The notes under the pieces were generated by a model. The model had not been told where the DNA came from. It worked only from the letters and a program-made list of their open reading frames with translations, and ran no database searches. From Erodium maritimum (taxonomy: Eukaryota > Streptophyta > Magnoliopsida > Geraniales > Geraniaceae): a stretch of 64,000 bases of DNA. The position numbers were made by a program, and so were the translations under genes. The stretch is from the NCBI GenBank assembly GCA_963921825.1, contig OY997590.1, positions 60,192,012 through 60,256,011 on the forward strand, written 5' to 3'. Below, piece after piece: positions 21,971 to 33,900 of the stretch (positions are counted from its first letter, which is position 1; each line of letters opens with the position of its first letter).

Positions 21971-24900
21971 GTCCAAAGTAATTTTCCTTTCTCTTGTATT
22001 AACGTTTATGCTCCTTGTTTTGTTCGTGGTCGAAGGAATTTTTGGGGGCTCTTTTTTGATGTTATTCCATCTCTCTCGGAGCATTTGGTTATTGGAGGTG
22101 ACTTCAATGCAGTTCTCACTGATTTGGAGAGAAAAAATAGTCTATCTTCAAGGACAGATGTAAGGTCCTTTCAAGAATTCGTTTTAAGGGTTGGAATTAT
22201 TGATTTGCCAATGGTAGGATCTCTTTTTACTTGGTATGGGTATGCCTCTAAGGCTTCTCGCCTCGATCGTATTATGGTTTCTGCAGATTTCATGGAAACT
22301 TTTGGTCCTCTGAAGCTCTCTAGTTATCCCAGGGACCTTTTTGACCACATGCCTATTTTGATTAGTAGGGAAGTTACAATTGGGGTTCGAAACCTATTAA
22401 GTTCCTCAACGCTTTGATCAAGCATACCGATTTTATGCCGACAGTTACAAGGTTATGGGCATCATACTCATCCTTTGAGTCTGCCAGTTATACCTTGTGG
22501 TATAAGCTGAAAACTTTGCGACATGATCTGCAAACTTGGAACAAGGAAGTCCTTGGGTTAGTTGAAAAAGATATGGATAAGATCAAAACCGACATCGACG
22601 AGTCGGATAAGCTGGAGGAATTCCGAGACCTGACTGAGTCTGAGTAGGCAGATAGATCTTGGTATAAACTCCTTATAGTTAAAAGGAAATTGCTGGCTAA
22701 GATTTGGCGACAAAAGGCTAGAGTCACTTGGTTTAGAGGATGAGACCGTTGTTCCCGGTATTTCCACAAAGTTGCAAATTTGAGAGCTCACAGGAACAAA
22801 GTTTCTCGGTTCCGTACTGCTCAAGGCATCGTTGATGATCCGGGAGAGATGAAAGAGATAGCTGCCTCTCATTTCAAAAATCGATTTATTGCACCTCAGG
22901 GAGATCGTTGTTCTTTGACTATACTTCATTTCTCAACTCTAACTGTAGCACAAGCCCAGAAGTTGGAGGAGGCTTTTTCACTAGATGAAATTAAAATTGC
23001 GATTGATGCATGTGGGAGAATAAATTGCCTGACCCAGACGGTTTCTCGCTGAAATTTTTCAAGTAACATGTGATATCTTGCAGGTTGATCTGCAACGTTT
23101 TATGGAAGAGTTTCACACTTATGGCGATGTGGGGAAGGGTCTGAATGCCACTTTCATTACTTTGATACCAAAGCATGATCAGGCCGAGTTCTTAAATGAC
23201 TTTAGGCCAATAAGTCTTATTTCTGGGCCTTACAAAATTCTGACCAAGGTTTTATCTGCTCGTCTAATACTAGTTATATCTGATTTGATCAATGCTACAC
23301 AGAGCGGTTTTGTACCAGGAAGGCAGCTTATAGATGGGGTGCTTGTGGCCTCCGAGTTGATCCACTCTATTAAGAAGTCCAAGCGAGAATCGATTCTTTA
23401 CCTCGGCGCTGAGGGCACCCCCTAAGAGCAGGGGAAATTAGACTTTGAGAAGGCTTACGATAAGCTGCATTGGGAGTATTTGGATGAAGTCCTTGGCCAG
23501 ATGAAATTTTTACATCGTTGGAGAGGGCCTGTTTCGTGCTCATTTTTCATTCCTTGTTAATGGCTCCCCCGGAAGAGAATTTCATATGTTTAATGGTAGT
23601 AGGAAGGGTTGCCCGCTATCCCCATTCCTGTTCTTAATTGCAACTGAAGGTCTCCATAGGCTGCTAGAATTCGGGAAGGCTCAAGATCTGTTCCATGGGG
23701 TGGAAGTGGGTAATGGTTTATCTGTATCGCATCTCCAATTCACAGACGATACCCTTCTTTTCTTAAAGGTGATCTGGAGGAATTGTCAAGACTTAAAGTT
23801 GTTTTGATATTGTTTCAACAAATTTCTAGGTTGCAAATCTATTTAAGCAAATCCAAATTTGTGCTTTTGAACGGAAATTTGTTATCAGCAACTGATGTTG
23901 AGAGTTTCTTGGCATGCATGTCAACCTCCTTTCCCATTCCCTATCTAGGCTTTAGCTTAGGAGCTTCTCCAAAGCGTATTGCGACCTAGGACCCCATTTT
24001 CAGCAAATATAGGAGATCCTTGGCAGTGTGGCATACCAAGTATCTATCCTTGGCTTGGCGTGTAGTTTTAATACAAAGCACGCTGTCGGGTCTTCCATTA
24101 TTCTACATGTCGTTACTTAAGGCCCCCAAGTACGTAATCCGAACATTGGAGAGCTACCATCGATCTTTTTTATGGAAGTCGTATAGTTCAGGAAAAGTTT
24201 TTGCTAAGCTCAGCTGGGAGCAAGTCTGCAGGCCAAAGGACAAAGGGGGTTTGGGTCTCAGGTGTCTTGAAGAATGAATGACGCGCTTCTGGCAAAGTGG
24301 TATTGGCGTTTCGCTACAGACTCAACATCCTTGTGGAAGCATATTTGCTTCAAATTTGGGTGGTCAACTGTTGATTGGGATCTAACAACGATGGATCGAA
24401 GGGGTAGTTCTTTCCTCTTTCATCACATCCTGAGTTTGGCCTCTGACCCGATCTTCATCATGCTTTTTTGGCGTCAAAATCTTTTTTGGAGAGTAGGTGA
24501 TGGTTCCAGGATACGTTTTTGGGACGATCCTTGGCATGGTTTTGTACCTTTTAAGGTTCGTTTTCCTCGTCTATATGCAGCATCGCGAAAATTTTCTGGT
24601 TTGTTCTCTGAATTCTGGATCAATGGGGCTTGATTTATTCCTCTTAGACGTACTCTTTGGGGTTGGGAAAGGGATGAACGCACGAATCTTTTGGGCATTC
24701 TTCAAGGAGTTTCTCTGGATCCTTTGACACAAGATCAAATTATGTGGAACAAAGGCAATGAAGTTTATTCTATTTCTGAAGGTTATGGCTTGATCTCTGG
24801 TGATTTAGTAGATGTGGTCTCTCCTTGGGCTGCGATTTTGTCGGTAAAACCAGTTCCTCCTAAATTATATATGCTGGCTTGGTTAGCTTCCCATTCATCC

Positions 24901-25471
24901 TTACCTACATCGGATTTTTGGAGTCCACATGAGTCCCGATCACAATTGCAGGTATGTTCTGTAAGATGTATCTGACAGGCAAGGAGGACTCGAACCATAT
25001 TTTGTTGCATTGTCCAATGACGACTCTTATTTGGGGTTTGGTTTGGTTATGGTGGAATGTAGTGTGAGTTTGTCCTAAGACAATCGCGAAAGCTATATTG
25101 GCTTGGAAAGGCCTTGGATAGACGTGGTGGTGGAAGCACTGAGTCCGAGTTGGATACGTAGTTTTTTGGCAACTGTGGATCTTGTGCAATGGTGTAGTGT
25201 TCAACCGAGTCATGGAGAGTAGCCAGGTGGTATTGGGAAAGATTCAGAATCAGTCTATTCGTGGTAATAGATCCTTTGAGGACTACAGAAGGATCCGGTT
25301 GGTTGCTTGAGGAGAGAGTCTCGTTGTTTGCTCATTGGGTTGTAACTTTCCTTTGTAAGGGACAATCTCCCTTTTTTCTCCTTTTTGGAGTATCTTGTAA
25401 TCCTTTTTTGGCTTAGCTTTTTCCTCCTTGGAAATTGTCTATCAATAAAGATCTTAGCGCTTATCAAAAAA
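21971..25471 (+). mobile_element. 5'-truncated L1-type LINE, plus strand
   Basis: Flanked by a perfect 18-bp target duplication AGAAAAAATTAAATTAAT (21953-21970 and 25472-25489) and ending in ATCAAAAAAA. The element starts inside the endonuclease: HLVIGGDFNAVL at about 22083, SLFTWYGYASKASRLDRIM and FDHMPILI. The RT follows: LNATFITLIPKHDQ, FLNDFRPISLI, QSGFVPGRQLIDG and SHLQFTDDTLLFLK; the usual FADD reads FTDD. The tail carries WYWRFATDSTSLWK and zf-RVT-like sequence. Several frameshifts and stops. The long exact duplication suggests a moderately young insertion of an already defective copy. Confidence 0.88.
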
Positions 25472-25639
25472 AGAAAAAATTAAATTAATTTAGTAAAATA
25501 AATTAATAATAAAATAACTAAATAGAACGAAATTGAAGAACTAAATAAAAATAAAAACTTCAACTTTTACTCACCCCCGAAATAATACAACCACAAAAAC
25601 TACAAGTTGAAGCATATAATCCAAACCATACATCAGTTG

Positions 25640-26025
25640 TCCTTCAGCATACGAATATGAGCCTTGACCTTGGCACATGAATCCCACAACTCACACAACG
25701 TTGCTGCATGTCGTCCATCTCATGTTTGGTGAAATTTGAAAGGTCCCGGAGATGCATTTCGTTGTATTGGTTGAAGACTTGGTGCATTTTGTGGTCATAT
25801 GATAACTTTGTCCACCTTCTCAAACTTTTCTCCGTCCGCCTCGGACTTTTCCCGCTCAAATTTTGCCTTTGCACGATCCATGGTTGCCACTGCATTGGCT
25901 TGCTCTTGGACACTCGCCCACTTCCTCTTCGTGGACTTCTTGCCCAGTGGTCGCTCTTCACGTGGAGGGACACTTCAGTTACTAGCTCCCTCGATCGGAT
26001 CGATGGATACCCAATCCGGTTTGGA
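25640..26025 (-). pseudogene. Harbinger Myb/NAM-like gene, block 3 (C-terminal)
   Basis: The minus strand, with frameshifts, reads RPLGKKSTKRKW-type sequence, ANAVATMDRAKAKFERE, KLSYDHKMHQVFNQYNEMHL and FTKHEMDDMQQR. This is the C-terminal, helical part of a Harbinger ORF2 (Myb-like, NAM-associated) protein. It continues from the block at 27521-28140. The two are separated by the solo LTR at 26031-27515 with its CTCAC duplication. Confidence 0.65.
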
Positions 26026-26030
26026 CTCAC

Positions 26031-27515
26031 TTATGTGAACGTAAAATACATCTATTTGAGATGTTTTTAGCCCATATTCTTGAGCTTTTCAGTACAGGGA
26101 TGGTGTAGTTTAATGAGTATCTCTTTTGTTTTGTGCAGTTGATCGATCTCCAAAGGAATCGGGAATTTCGGGTCGGAAATAGAGCAAAAGAGACAAAAGG
26201 CCTGATTTTCTGAGGCGCACGGCATGCAGCCAACATGCGCCACGCACGTCGGTCGCATGGCGTGCAGACAACATGCACCACGTACGTCGGGCGCACGCCG
26301 GGTGCATGTCGTGCGGACAACATGCACCACGTACGTCGGGTGCACGACGTGCATAATGAACAGAGAGTGATGGAATTTTATCATTGTGGTCGACGCACGG
26401 CGTGCGGCCGGTGCATGGCGCACACCCAGCGCACGGTGTGCGTGCGGCATGCACTGTGCGATTTTGTCAAATTTTTATGTGTAGTTTCCCTATTTTCCCC
26501 TCAGTTTTAAGCCGATATAAATAGAAATTAGGTCAGATTTTTGGGGGATCACGAAATTAGCAGAGAAACACACTTGGGAGAAAGCTTTTGGAGATTTTTG
26601 GAGAGAGATTGAAGATCAAACAAGAGATACGAACTCATTTACGAAGGTTTTTTGTAGTACTGATTATACTTTAATTGTTGTATTACTTTTATCGGTCAAT
26701 ATGATTATCATTGTTTTTATCACTTCTTTGTGTTCGTATTTCATTGTGATGAACTAAATCCTCATTGATCTAGGGCTAGGGGGAACGATGTGATGAAATG
26801 AATTAACGTATTCTGGTTATATATTTGTTAAACTAGTATTAGGATATTGTTTATCTAATTCCGTTCGTAATGCTTTGTTGCCTTGATCACGTGATAATTG
26901 ATTCAATCGTGTTAACCAACAATTGAGAAATGAAGTTAATAGGAGGAAATGAGAATTAGATAGCTCGGGTTTAAATCTAGACTAGAATATGGTCAGACTG
27001 ACTCGAGTGCAATAACTTTAGGTGTAAAACCCGAAGGTTAGATGAATTCATAAATTGTAATGCTTTATACCGCTCTACACCTAGATTAGAGATAATTAGG
27101 TGGACTGAGTATATTAGGGTCCTAATACGATCGAGAGATGGTTAGGACTACACGTATAGAATTCTCGTTTCCTTTGGAATAATATTAGTTGCAAATATAT
27201 ATCGAATCTCGTTAAGTCATTCATCACATTCGAACCCCGTTAATGTCCTAGATCGCCTTTTATCTATGATTTACAATCCATCTGTGATTTTATGCTCTGT
27301 TTTCGGATCATTTATATATTCTCAGTATTTTATGAAATTACATTTATCAAAACAAAACAAATCATCATTATAGGAACAGCTTGACATCGAATTAATTAAC
27401 TAAAGTGCTTGCCTAATTGCTCCCTTGGGTACGATATCTCGGACTAAACCCCGATTACTACTTGACGATCGATACGTTTGCCGTGCCATTCTGAGAGTTA
27501 ATTCTCGGAGTGTCA
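26031..27515 (+). mobile_element. Solo LTR A, 1.49 kb (family shared with 40470-41920)
   Basis: Starts TTATGTGAAC (TG changed to TT) and ends GAGTGTCA. Flanked by a perfect 5-bp duplication CTCAC (26026-26030 and 27516-27520). A TATA box (GATATAAATAG, about 26513) gives the plus orientation. The right end carries CCCTTGGGTACGATATCTCG, the kind of U5 end seen in Tat/Athila-type Gypsy LTRs; that lineage call is from memory. No internal region remains. It splits the Harbinger Myb/NAM-like gene. Confidence 0.75.
26205..26460. repeat. GC-rich palindromic repeat array in U3 of solo LTR A
   Basis: About three imperfect 48-bp units of the type CACCACGTACGTCGGGTGCA, followed by more degenerate units. 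They include palindromes such as TGCACGACGTGCA (26341-26353) and CGCACGGCGTGCG (about 26395). The array ends about 55 bp before the LTR TATA box. Confidence 0.75.
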
Positions 27516-27520
27516 CTCAC

Positions 27521-28140
27521 CACTGAGAGGTGTATTATCTTCATCATCGGTGGGAGGACAAGTTGGTGGGGTTGAGTAGTAAGCCTCAACCTCATCCAAC
27601 CGTTGTCTCCTCCACCGTATACTTCTCCTCGAACTTCTGAATATCATACCAATGGTCGAGGTTGAACACCTCTGGTTCGGTGCCCGTTGCTTTTTCATAG
27701 GACCTTCTTGGCCTGCTTGGTGTAGTCTGCATCATTGTAACCGCTTGGAAAACTGTCCTTTAGGGACTTCAAAATATTGTGGTACCTTCGCACCAAGGGA
27801 ACTGCCTGTTCTAGTGGTTCTTGATTTTCTTCTAGTCGAAACGATGGTGACGGTCCCCCTCATTGGAAAGTCCGGAAATTCCCCCCAAAAGGTGCTTCCA
27901 TCTTGCTGGTTGCCTTTCGATGCATCTCTCATCATGCGTAGCCAAACATTGATGAGGTTCTTGTCGGCTTCATGAGACCATTTTCTTCTATATCCTTTGG
28001 CTTGTTGGGAAGGACCGGTAGAGGACGATTGAGACGGCATCCGGGAGTTGATGCTTTGGCCGAAGTTATATTGGGAATTGAGGTACCCGTAATAATTATG
28101 ACTGAGGTTGGGGTTCATGAAAAGTGGGGGATTGAAAGGT
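27521..28140 (-). pseudogene. Harbinger Myb/NAM-like gene, block 2 (Myb domain)
   Basis: From 28118 leftwards: MNPNLSHNYYGYLNSQYNFG, then RRKWSHEADKNLINVWLRMM and GSTFWGEFPDF, the tryptophan-spaced Myb/trihelix domain. After frameshifts come SLGAKVPQYFEVPKGQFSKR (usually 'Kf.g.y...') and DDEDNTPLSGE. This is the middle of the Harbinger ORF2-type protein. The left break is solo LTR A, the right break the Mutator-like element at 28250. Confidence 0.75.
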
Positions 28141-28249
28141 GGGGGTTTGGAATTAATTTAATAAAGTTATTAATAAAATAAATTAAAACTTCAACTAACA
28201 AAATTAAATAAATATTGTTAATGAAATGAAAAATTAATAATAAAATAAA

Positions 28250-28415
28250 GAGTTAAATACATTTTGGTACCCTTATGTTCGGTCCACAAATAATAAAGTT
28301 CCACATGTTTGGGAACAATCATTTTGGTACCCTCATGTTCGGTATACGAACCTTTTGTGAATTTAGGGTTAAAAAACTAACAGAATTATGTGAAATGACT
28401 GATTTACCTTTGGAC
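28250..28415 (+). repeat. Left terminal inverted repeat of the large Mutator-like element
   Basis: Contains two copies of a CATTTTGGTACCCTNATGTTCGGT unit, at about 28261 and 28321. The right repeat carries the same pair in reverse complement. Confidence 0.85.
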
Positions 28416-29212
28416 ATTTTAAATTAAGTCATCTTATGGGTTGAAAGACTATTTTATCCTTATTATTAGTAATTCATTATTATTTTTTAATAATACTCTT
28501 AAATTCATCGTAACTTTTATTTTTAGTTTAATATGTATTTAATTATTTTTACTTTTCAATTTTCAGTAATTATAAAATATGAAATTTAAATAATTTGTTA
28601 ATAAACAATTAAATTTACGTATTTATTTTTTAAATTACATAATTAATATATATTTAATTTTTTTTTCATTTTCTAATAATTTCTAGAAATTCTCGACATT
28701 ATTAATTCTTTTTCTTTTAATTAAAAAATATTATTACTAATGATATTTATTACAATTAAAAAAATATTAATTACAATGGAATAAAACAAAAGTTTCAGAT
28801 GAAAATTGTCAGAAAAACAAGATCTAGAATGTTCTTGTAACCTTCATGCCAGATTAAGCTTCTTCCAGTCACAACGTCCGTGAATCCCCCAGTCATAACA
28901 TCTTTCAAGCTTCATACCGGGTTGGAGGTGTCCTCGTCCATTTCAGCTCCATCCCGTGGCAACTATGCATGTGGGAAAATCTGCAGATTTAAGAACCCAA
29001 ATCTGTAGTTTGATCCCAAACCTGGAGTTCGATCCCATATTTCAGGCCCTAAGTACACAGAACAACAAAAAGTAGAATTCAGGTAAGAAATCAACTCGAG
29101 TTATAAAATCAAATGAACTCAAAACCTTAAATCGAAGCTCAAATTTGGTCGAAGCCGCCGCCTTTTGTCTTCTCGATGCCGCCCCTAGCTCGCCGTTCCT
29201 GGTTCGCTTGTG
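28416..29212. other. Left interior of the large Mutator-like element
   Basis: Very AT-rich to about 28800, then mixed sequence with no recognised gene. It resumes at 38167 after the Copia insertion. Confidence 0.6.
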
Positions 29213-29217
29213 GTTGA

Positions 29218-30893
29218 TGTTGGGTCTCGATGGAGGGTATGAACACATACTTGCAGCGGAAATAACTCGAGACCATGTCATAGAACACTACCAAATATTA
29301 GATACACAAGAGAATAAACAATATGGATGTTTCCTTACCAACTAGTTCAAGAAAAGGAAGAGAACACCAAAGAAACGATGATCGGCTTGAGTCTCCAAGA
29401 CGCCTACGTATCCAAATGGAATCAAAGCCACGTAGTTCTTCTTTAGATGACTCAAGAACACAACAAGAGGGGGGAAAAGTGCCAAACTCGAAATTGTAGT
29501 GTGAGAGGGAGAGAAGTTGTGTTTCTATTCTTGTCTTGTGATTTGTTGTAGGAAAAAGATGACTTAAACCATCAACAACCATCAAGGACAAGTAAGGTGT
29601 GAAGCATGGTGTGAAGTAAGACAAGCATGGTGCTAAGTATGGCAAGACAAGATGGGTTAGGTGGTGAATCACCAACACCTTAATCCTTGTCTTGCTTACT
29701 TAGTACTAATTAATCAAGACTTGATTAATTAGTTCCATGGGCCTTGGTTGCATGGGCCTTTCATGGGCCTCTTGGAACATGGCCCATGGCCATTCCCAAC
29801 GAGGTCCCGTGACGTGCTCATCGCCTCCAAGCCTTCCATACCGGAAATGTCCAACATTATCCGACGCGATCAATCCCAAGACTCCAAGCCTTGTCTTGAT
29901 CCGTAATGTCCTATTCACTTACGGGCACATGACCCAAAACCCAGTTTTGGTCATGTCCCGAGACAACTCTCTTTTGGCCATTCTCCATAAATGTGTCAAT
30001 GAGTTTCATCCTTCGGTGTGACCCTTAGGTCTATGCATGTCGATAGATCAACGTAAAATCCCATTTTACTTGATCCTATATAAGTGGCAACTAACGAGAC
30101 TTTAGTATTGCCTGACACTACATAGCGAATCGAACCAATCGATTCTAACCTTTCCGTCCTCCCTGTCATTATCCTTTTATCTCCGATATCCTGATTGAGA
30201 TAAGGCATAGAGCCGTCATCCTTATTATTCTCAATCACTGTTCCTTGATATGTGAGATGACTGAATATATGATACCTAGTATCATGTGCATGGCCATGCT
30301 ATTCTTTCAGTCACTCTCGATCAAGCGGCCGAGAACCGATATCTTTCCCATACCTCAGTATGAGGGATAAATCCCTTAGCCGTCTTTCGTGTCACTCATG
30401 CAACCCGTCCCCAAGCCAATCCTGGCCGTTATGGAAGCCCTGTTACGGACAACGTTAGGCTCAGGTCAAACTTAGTTGTTGACTGCATAGTGATCACAAA
30501 GACTCCTTGGTCTAAGGATACATGACAAGCTACGACACTGAATATGTTAATGACTCAATCTATGGCACATATTCAGGGCGGGTCGTCCAATATCATGTCC
30601 CACATGATATCTATGATCAGACTCCGGAATCCCATTCCAATGACTAACAGAACGTAAGCCATGAAGAGCCATCTTTCATACTAGTCGCTTCTAGTGAAGC
30701 TTTATTGACTAGGGACCCATCGAGTGTGATCCATCTCGATCTATGGTTCTATTCGCATGGTGGGCATAGATCAGAAATCACATCGATATATTACTCCAAC
30801 ACATAAGTAATAGAAAGCCGCTTTAATCTTATTGCTAATGATGATATATACATTTGGACATTTATGATTGAACTACGGGCACTAAGACTAACA
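29218..30893 (-). repeat. 3' LTR of the intact Copia element (left copy)
   Basis: 1676 bp, TG...CA ends. It is downstream of the polyprotein gene on the minus strand. The short open frames inside recur identically in the right LTR, so they are not genes. Confidence 0.95.
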
Positions 30894-30907
30894 ATCTCCC
30901 ACTTGCC
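30894..30907 (-). other. Polypurine tract of the intact Copia element
   Basis: On the minus strand AAGTGGGAGAT sits directly before the 3' LTR. This is the purine run that primes plus-strand DNA synthesis. Confidence 0.8.
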
Positions 30908-33900
30908 CTAGTTCCAATCTAAACTCCAATCTATTCCCATTGACCTTACATGCCTCTCATGTTTAGGCAACGATAGTGCCTTAGTCAACGGGTCGGCTAT
31001 GTTATCATCAGTTGCAATATAGGTGATCTTCACATCGCCTCGGTTCAGTATCTCTCTGATGAGGTGATATCGCCGCAGTACATGTTTGGATTTGTTATGC
31101 GATCTGGGCTCTTTAGCTTGCGCAATAGCCCCTGTGTTGTCGCAAAATAGGTTCACCGGGCTGGATGGGTTTTTGATTACACCCAACCCTGCCGTGAACT
31201 TCCTAATCCACACAGCCTCCTTGGCCGCCTCTGCAGCCGCTATATACTCGGCCTCTGTCGTGGAGTCAGCGACGGTGTCTTGCTTCACGCTCTTCCAGCT
31301 GAAAGCTCCGCCATTCAGCGTGAACACATATCCTGACTGACTTCTAAAGTCATCTGGATCTGTCTGGAAACTAGCGTCTACATATCCATTAACAACTAGT
31401 TCAGAATCATCTTTTCCCCCGTACACTAGAAACGCGTCCTTAGTTCTTCTCAAATATTTGAGAATCGCTTTGACCGCTATCCAGTGTTCCTCACCAGGGT
31501 TAGACTGATGTCTGCTGGTACAACTCAAGGCATATGAGACATCCGGTCTCGTGCATATCATGGAATACATGATCGATCCTACCGCCGAAGCGTATGGGAT
31601 TCGCATCATTCTTTTCAGCTCATCAGGTGTCTTAGGACACTGAGTCTTGCTGAGATGAACGCCATGACGTGCGGGTAAGAGTCCTTTCTTGGAATCAAGC
31701 ATTGAGAACCTACTCAATACCTTGTTCACATAGGTGCTTTGACTTAAACCCAAGACCCTCTTGGTGCGATCTCTATATATCTTAATCCCTAAGATATAAG
31801 CAGCATCGCCTAAGTCCTTCATTGAGAAACACTTCCCTAACCAAGCTTTAGTCTCGTGCAAGGTTGGGATGTCGTTTCCAATGAGTAGTATGTCATCGAC
31901 ATACAACACCAGAAAGGTAATCATACCCCCATTTGCCTTCTTGTAAACGCAAGGTTCATCTTCATTCTTGATAAAGCCAAATCCAATTACAGCTTCATCA
32001 AAACGAAGGTTCCAACTCCGAGAAGCTTGTTTCAATCCATAAATGGATTTCAACAACTTACAAATCTTTCCCTTATTCTTCGGATCGACAAAACCTTCGG
32101 GTTGAGACATATAAACGTCCTCCGACAAATTTCCGTTTAGGAAAACGGTTTTGACATCCATTTGCCATATCTCGTAATCGTGATATGCAGCTATGGCAAG
32201 AAGAATTCGGATAGATTTGACCATAGCCACTGGGGAAAAGGTTTCCTCATAGTCAATCCCTTGGATCTGCCTATAACCTTTCGCCACCAGTCGGGCTTTG
32301 TAGGTCTGAGGGTTGCCTTCCATGTCCATCTTCACCTTGAAGATCCATTTACATCCGATGGTTCTTACACCACCGATGGGATCAACCAGTTCCCAGACTT
32401 GGTTGTCCGACATGGATTGCATTTCCTCCCTCATGGCTCCCAGCCATAACTCAGAGTCGGGTCCGTCCACAGCTTCCTGAAATGTAGCTGGATCATCGTG
32501 ATCCACCACAAGCTCACCGTCACCTCCAGACACAAAGTAACCATATCTCGGAGGTGGACGACTAACCCTTTCAGATCGCCTTGGACCTTCTGGAATTGTT
32601 GCAGGAACTGGTCCTTGCTCTACGACCATCTCAGGCTCTTCTACAGGGTTGTCCAGTGGATCAGTTGGATCTGTACCACCCTGAATTTCTTCTAGATGTA
32701 CAACCCTCCCACTGACGTCTTTGGAAATAAACTCCCTTTCCATAAAGACCCCACCCCGAGCGACGAACACCGTGTTCTCGCTGGGTTTGTAGAAGTAGTA
32801 CCCCATTGTTTCTTTGGGATACCCAACGAAGGTGCATTTATCAGATCTTGGTTCGAGCTTAGTCGGAACTAAACGTTTCACATAAGTCTCGCAACCCCAA
32901 ATCTTTAGGAAGGACAAAACGGGCTTTCTCCCGCGCCATTTCTCAAATGGTGTCCCTTCCACAGCCTTCGTCGGAGCCCGATTCAAAATGAATGCGGCCG
33001 TCTCCAGAGCATAACCCCAGAAAGAGATTGGGAGATCAGTCCCACTAATCATGGACCGGACCATATCCAATAAAGTCCGATTTCTCCGTTCGGACACACC
33101 ATTCAATTGTGGTGTTCCGGGAGGAGTCCATTCCGAAAGGATCCCACTTTCTGCTAGATGATCTAAAAACTCTGTGGTCAAGTATTCTCCACCTCGATCT
33201 GATCGAAGTGCTTTAATACTTTTCCCGAGCTGGTTTTCTACTTCCGTCTTAAACTCTTTGAATTTATCAAAAGCTTCAGACTTATGTCTCATCAAATAGA
33301 CATAACCATATCTACTGAAGTCGTCAGTAAATGTGATAAAGTAGCTAAAACCCCTCCTGGCAAGTGTGCTCATTGGTCCACACACATCCGAGTGTATTAG
33401 CCCCAATAAGTCACCCGCCCTTTCACCGCGACCGATGAAGGGCGCTTTAGTCAGTTTTCCCATCAAACAAGATTCGCATCTATCAATCGAATGAAATTCG
33501 AATGGACTAAGAAGTCCACACTTGTGAAGTGTTGATATGCGTTTCTCGTTTATGTGGCCTAAACGACAATGCCATAAAAGAGTTTGGTCTAAATCATTGG
33601 ACTTAGACCTCTTGGTATTTACATTATATATAGAGCTTGAGGCATTGTTATCCATATCCAATATGTACAATCCTCCAACCATTTTGGCGCTAGCATAAAA
33701 TATATCATTGCATAAAATATTGAAAATCCCATTTCCAACATCAAAATTGTATCCTTCCTTGTCCAACAAAGAAATAGATACAATATTCCTACTGAAAGTA
33801 GGTACACAATATACATTGTTCAAAACAAAAACTAGCCCACTTGGCAAAAGAAGACTTATGGATCCTACAGCAGTCGCCACAACTCTAGTCTTGTTGCCCA

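Noticed and set aside
26205-26460. Regular ~48-bp repeats that could be mistaken for a CRISPR array
   Set aside because: Repeats are imperfect, have no unique spacers, lie in an LTR of a plant genome, and no cas genes exist.
29298-30238. Open frames of 126, 70, 94 and 80 aa, repeated exactly at 36566-37506
   Set aside because: They lie in the two LTRs of one Copia element and are duplicated only because the LTRs are.
31086-32695. Plus-strand open frames opposite the Copia polyprotein
   Set aside because: Antisense shadows of a well-supported gene.
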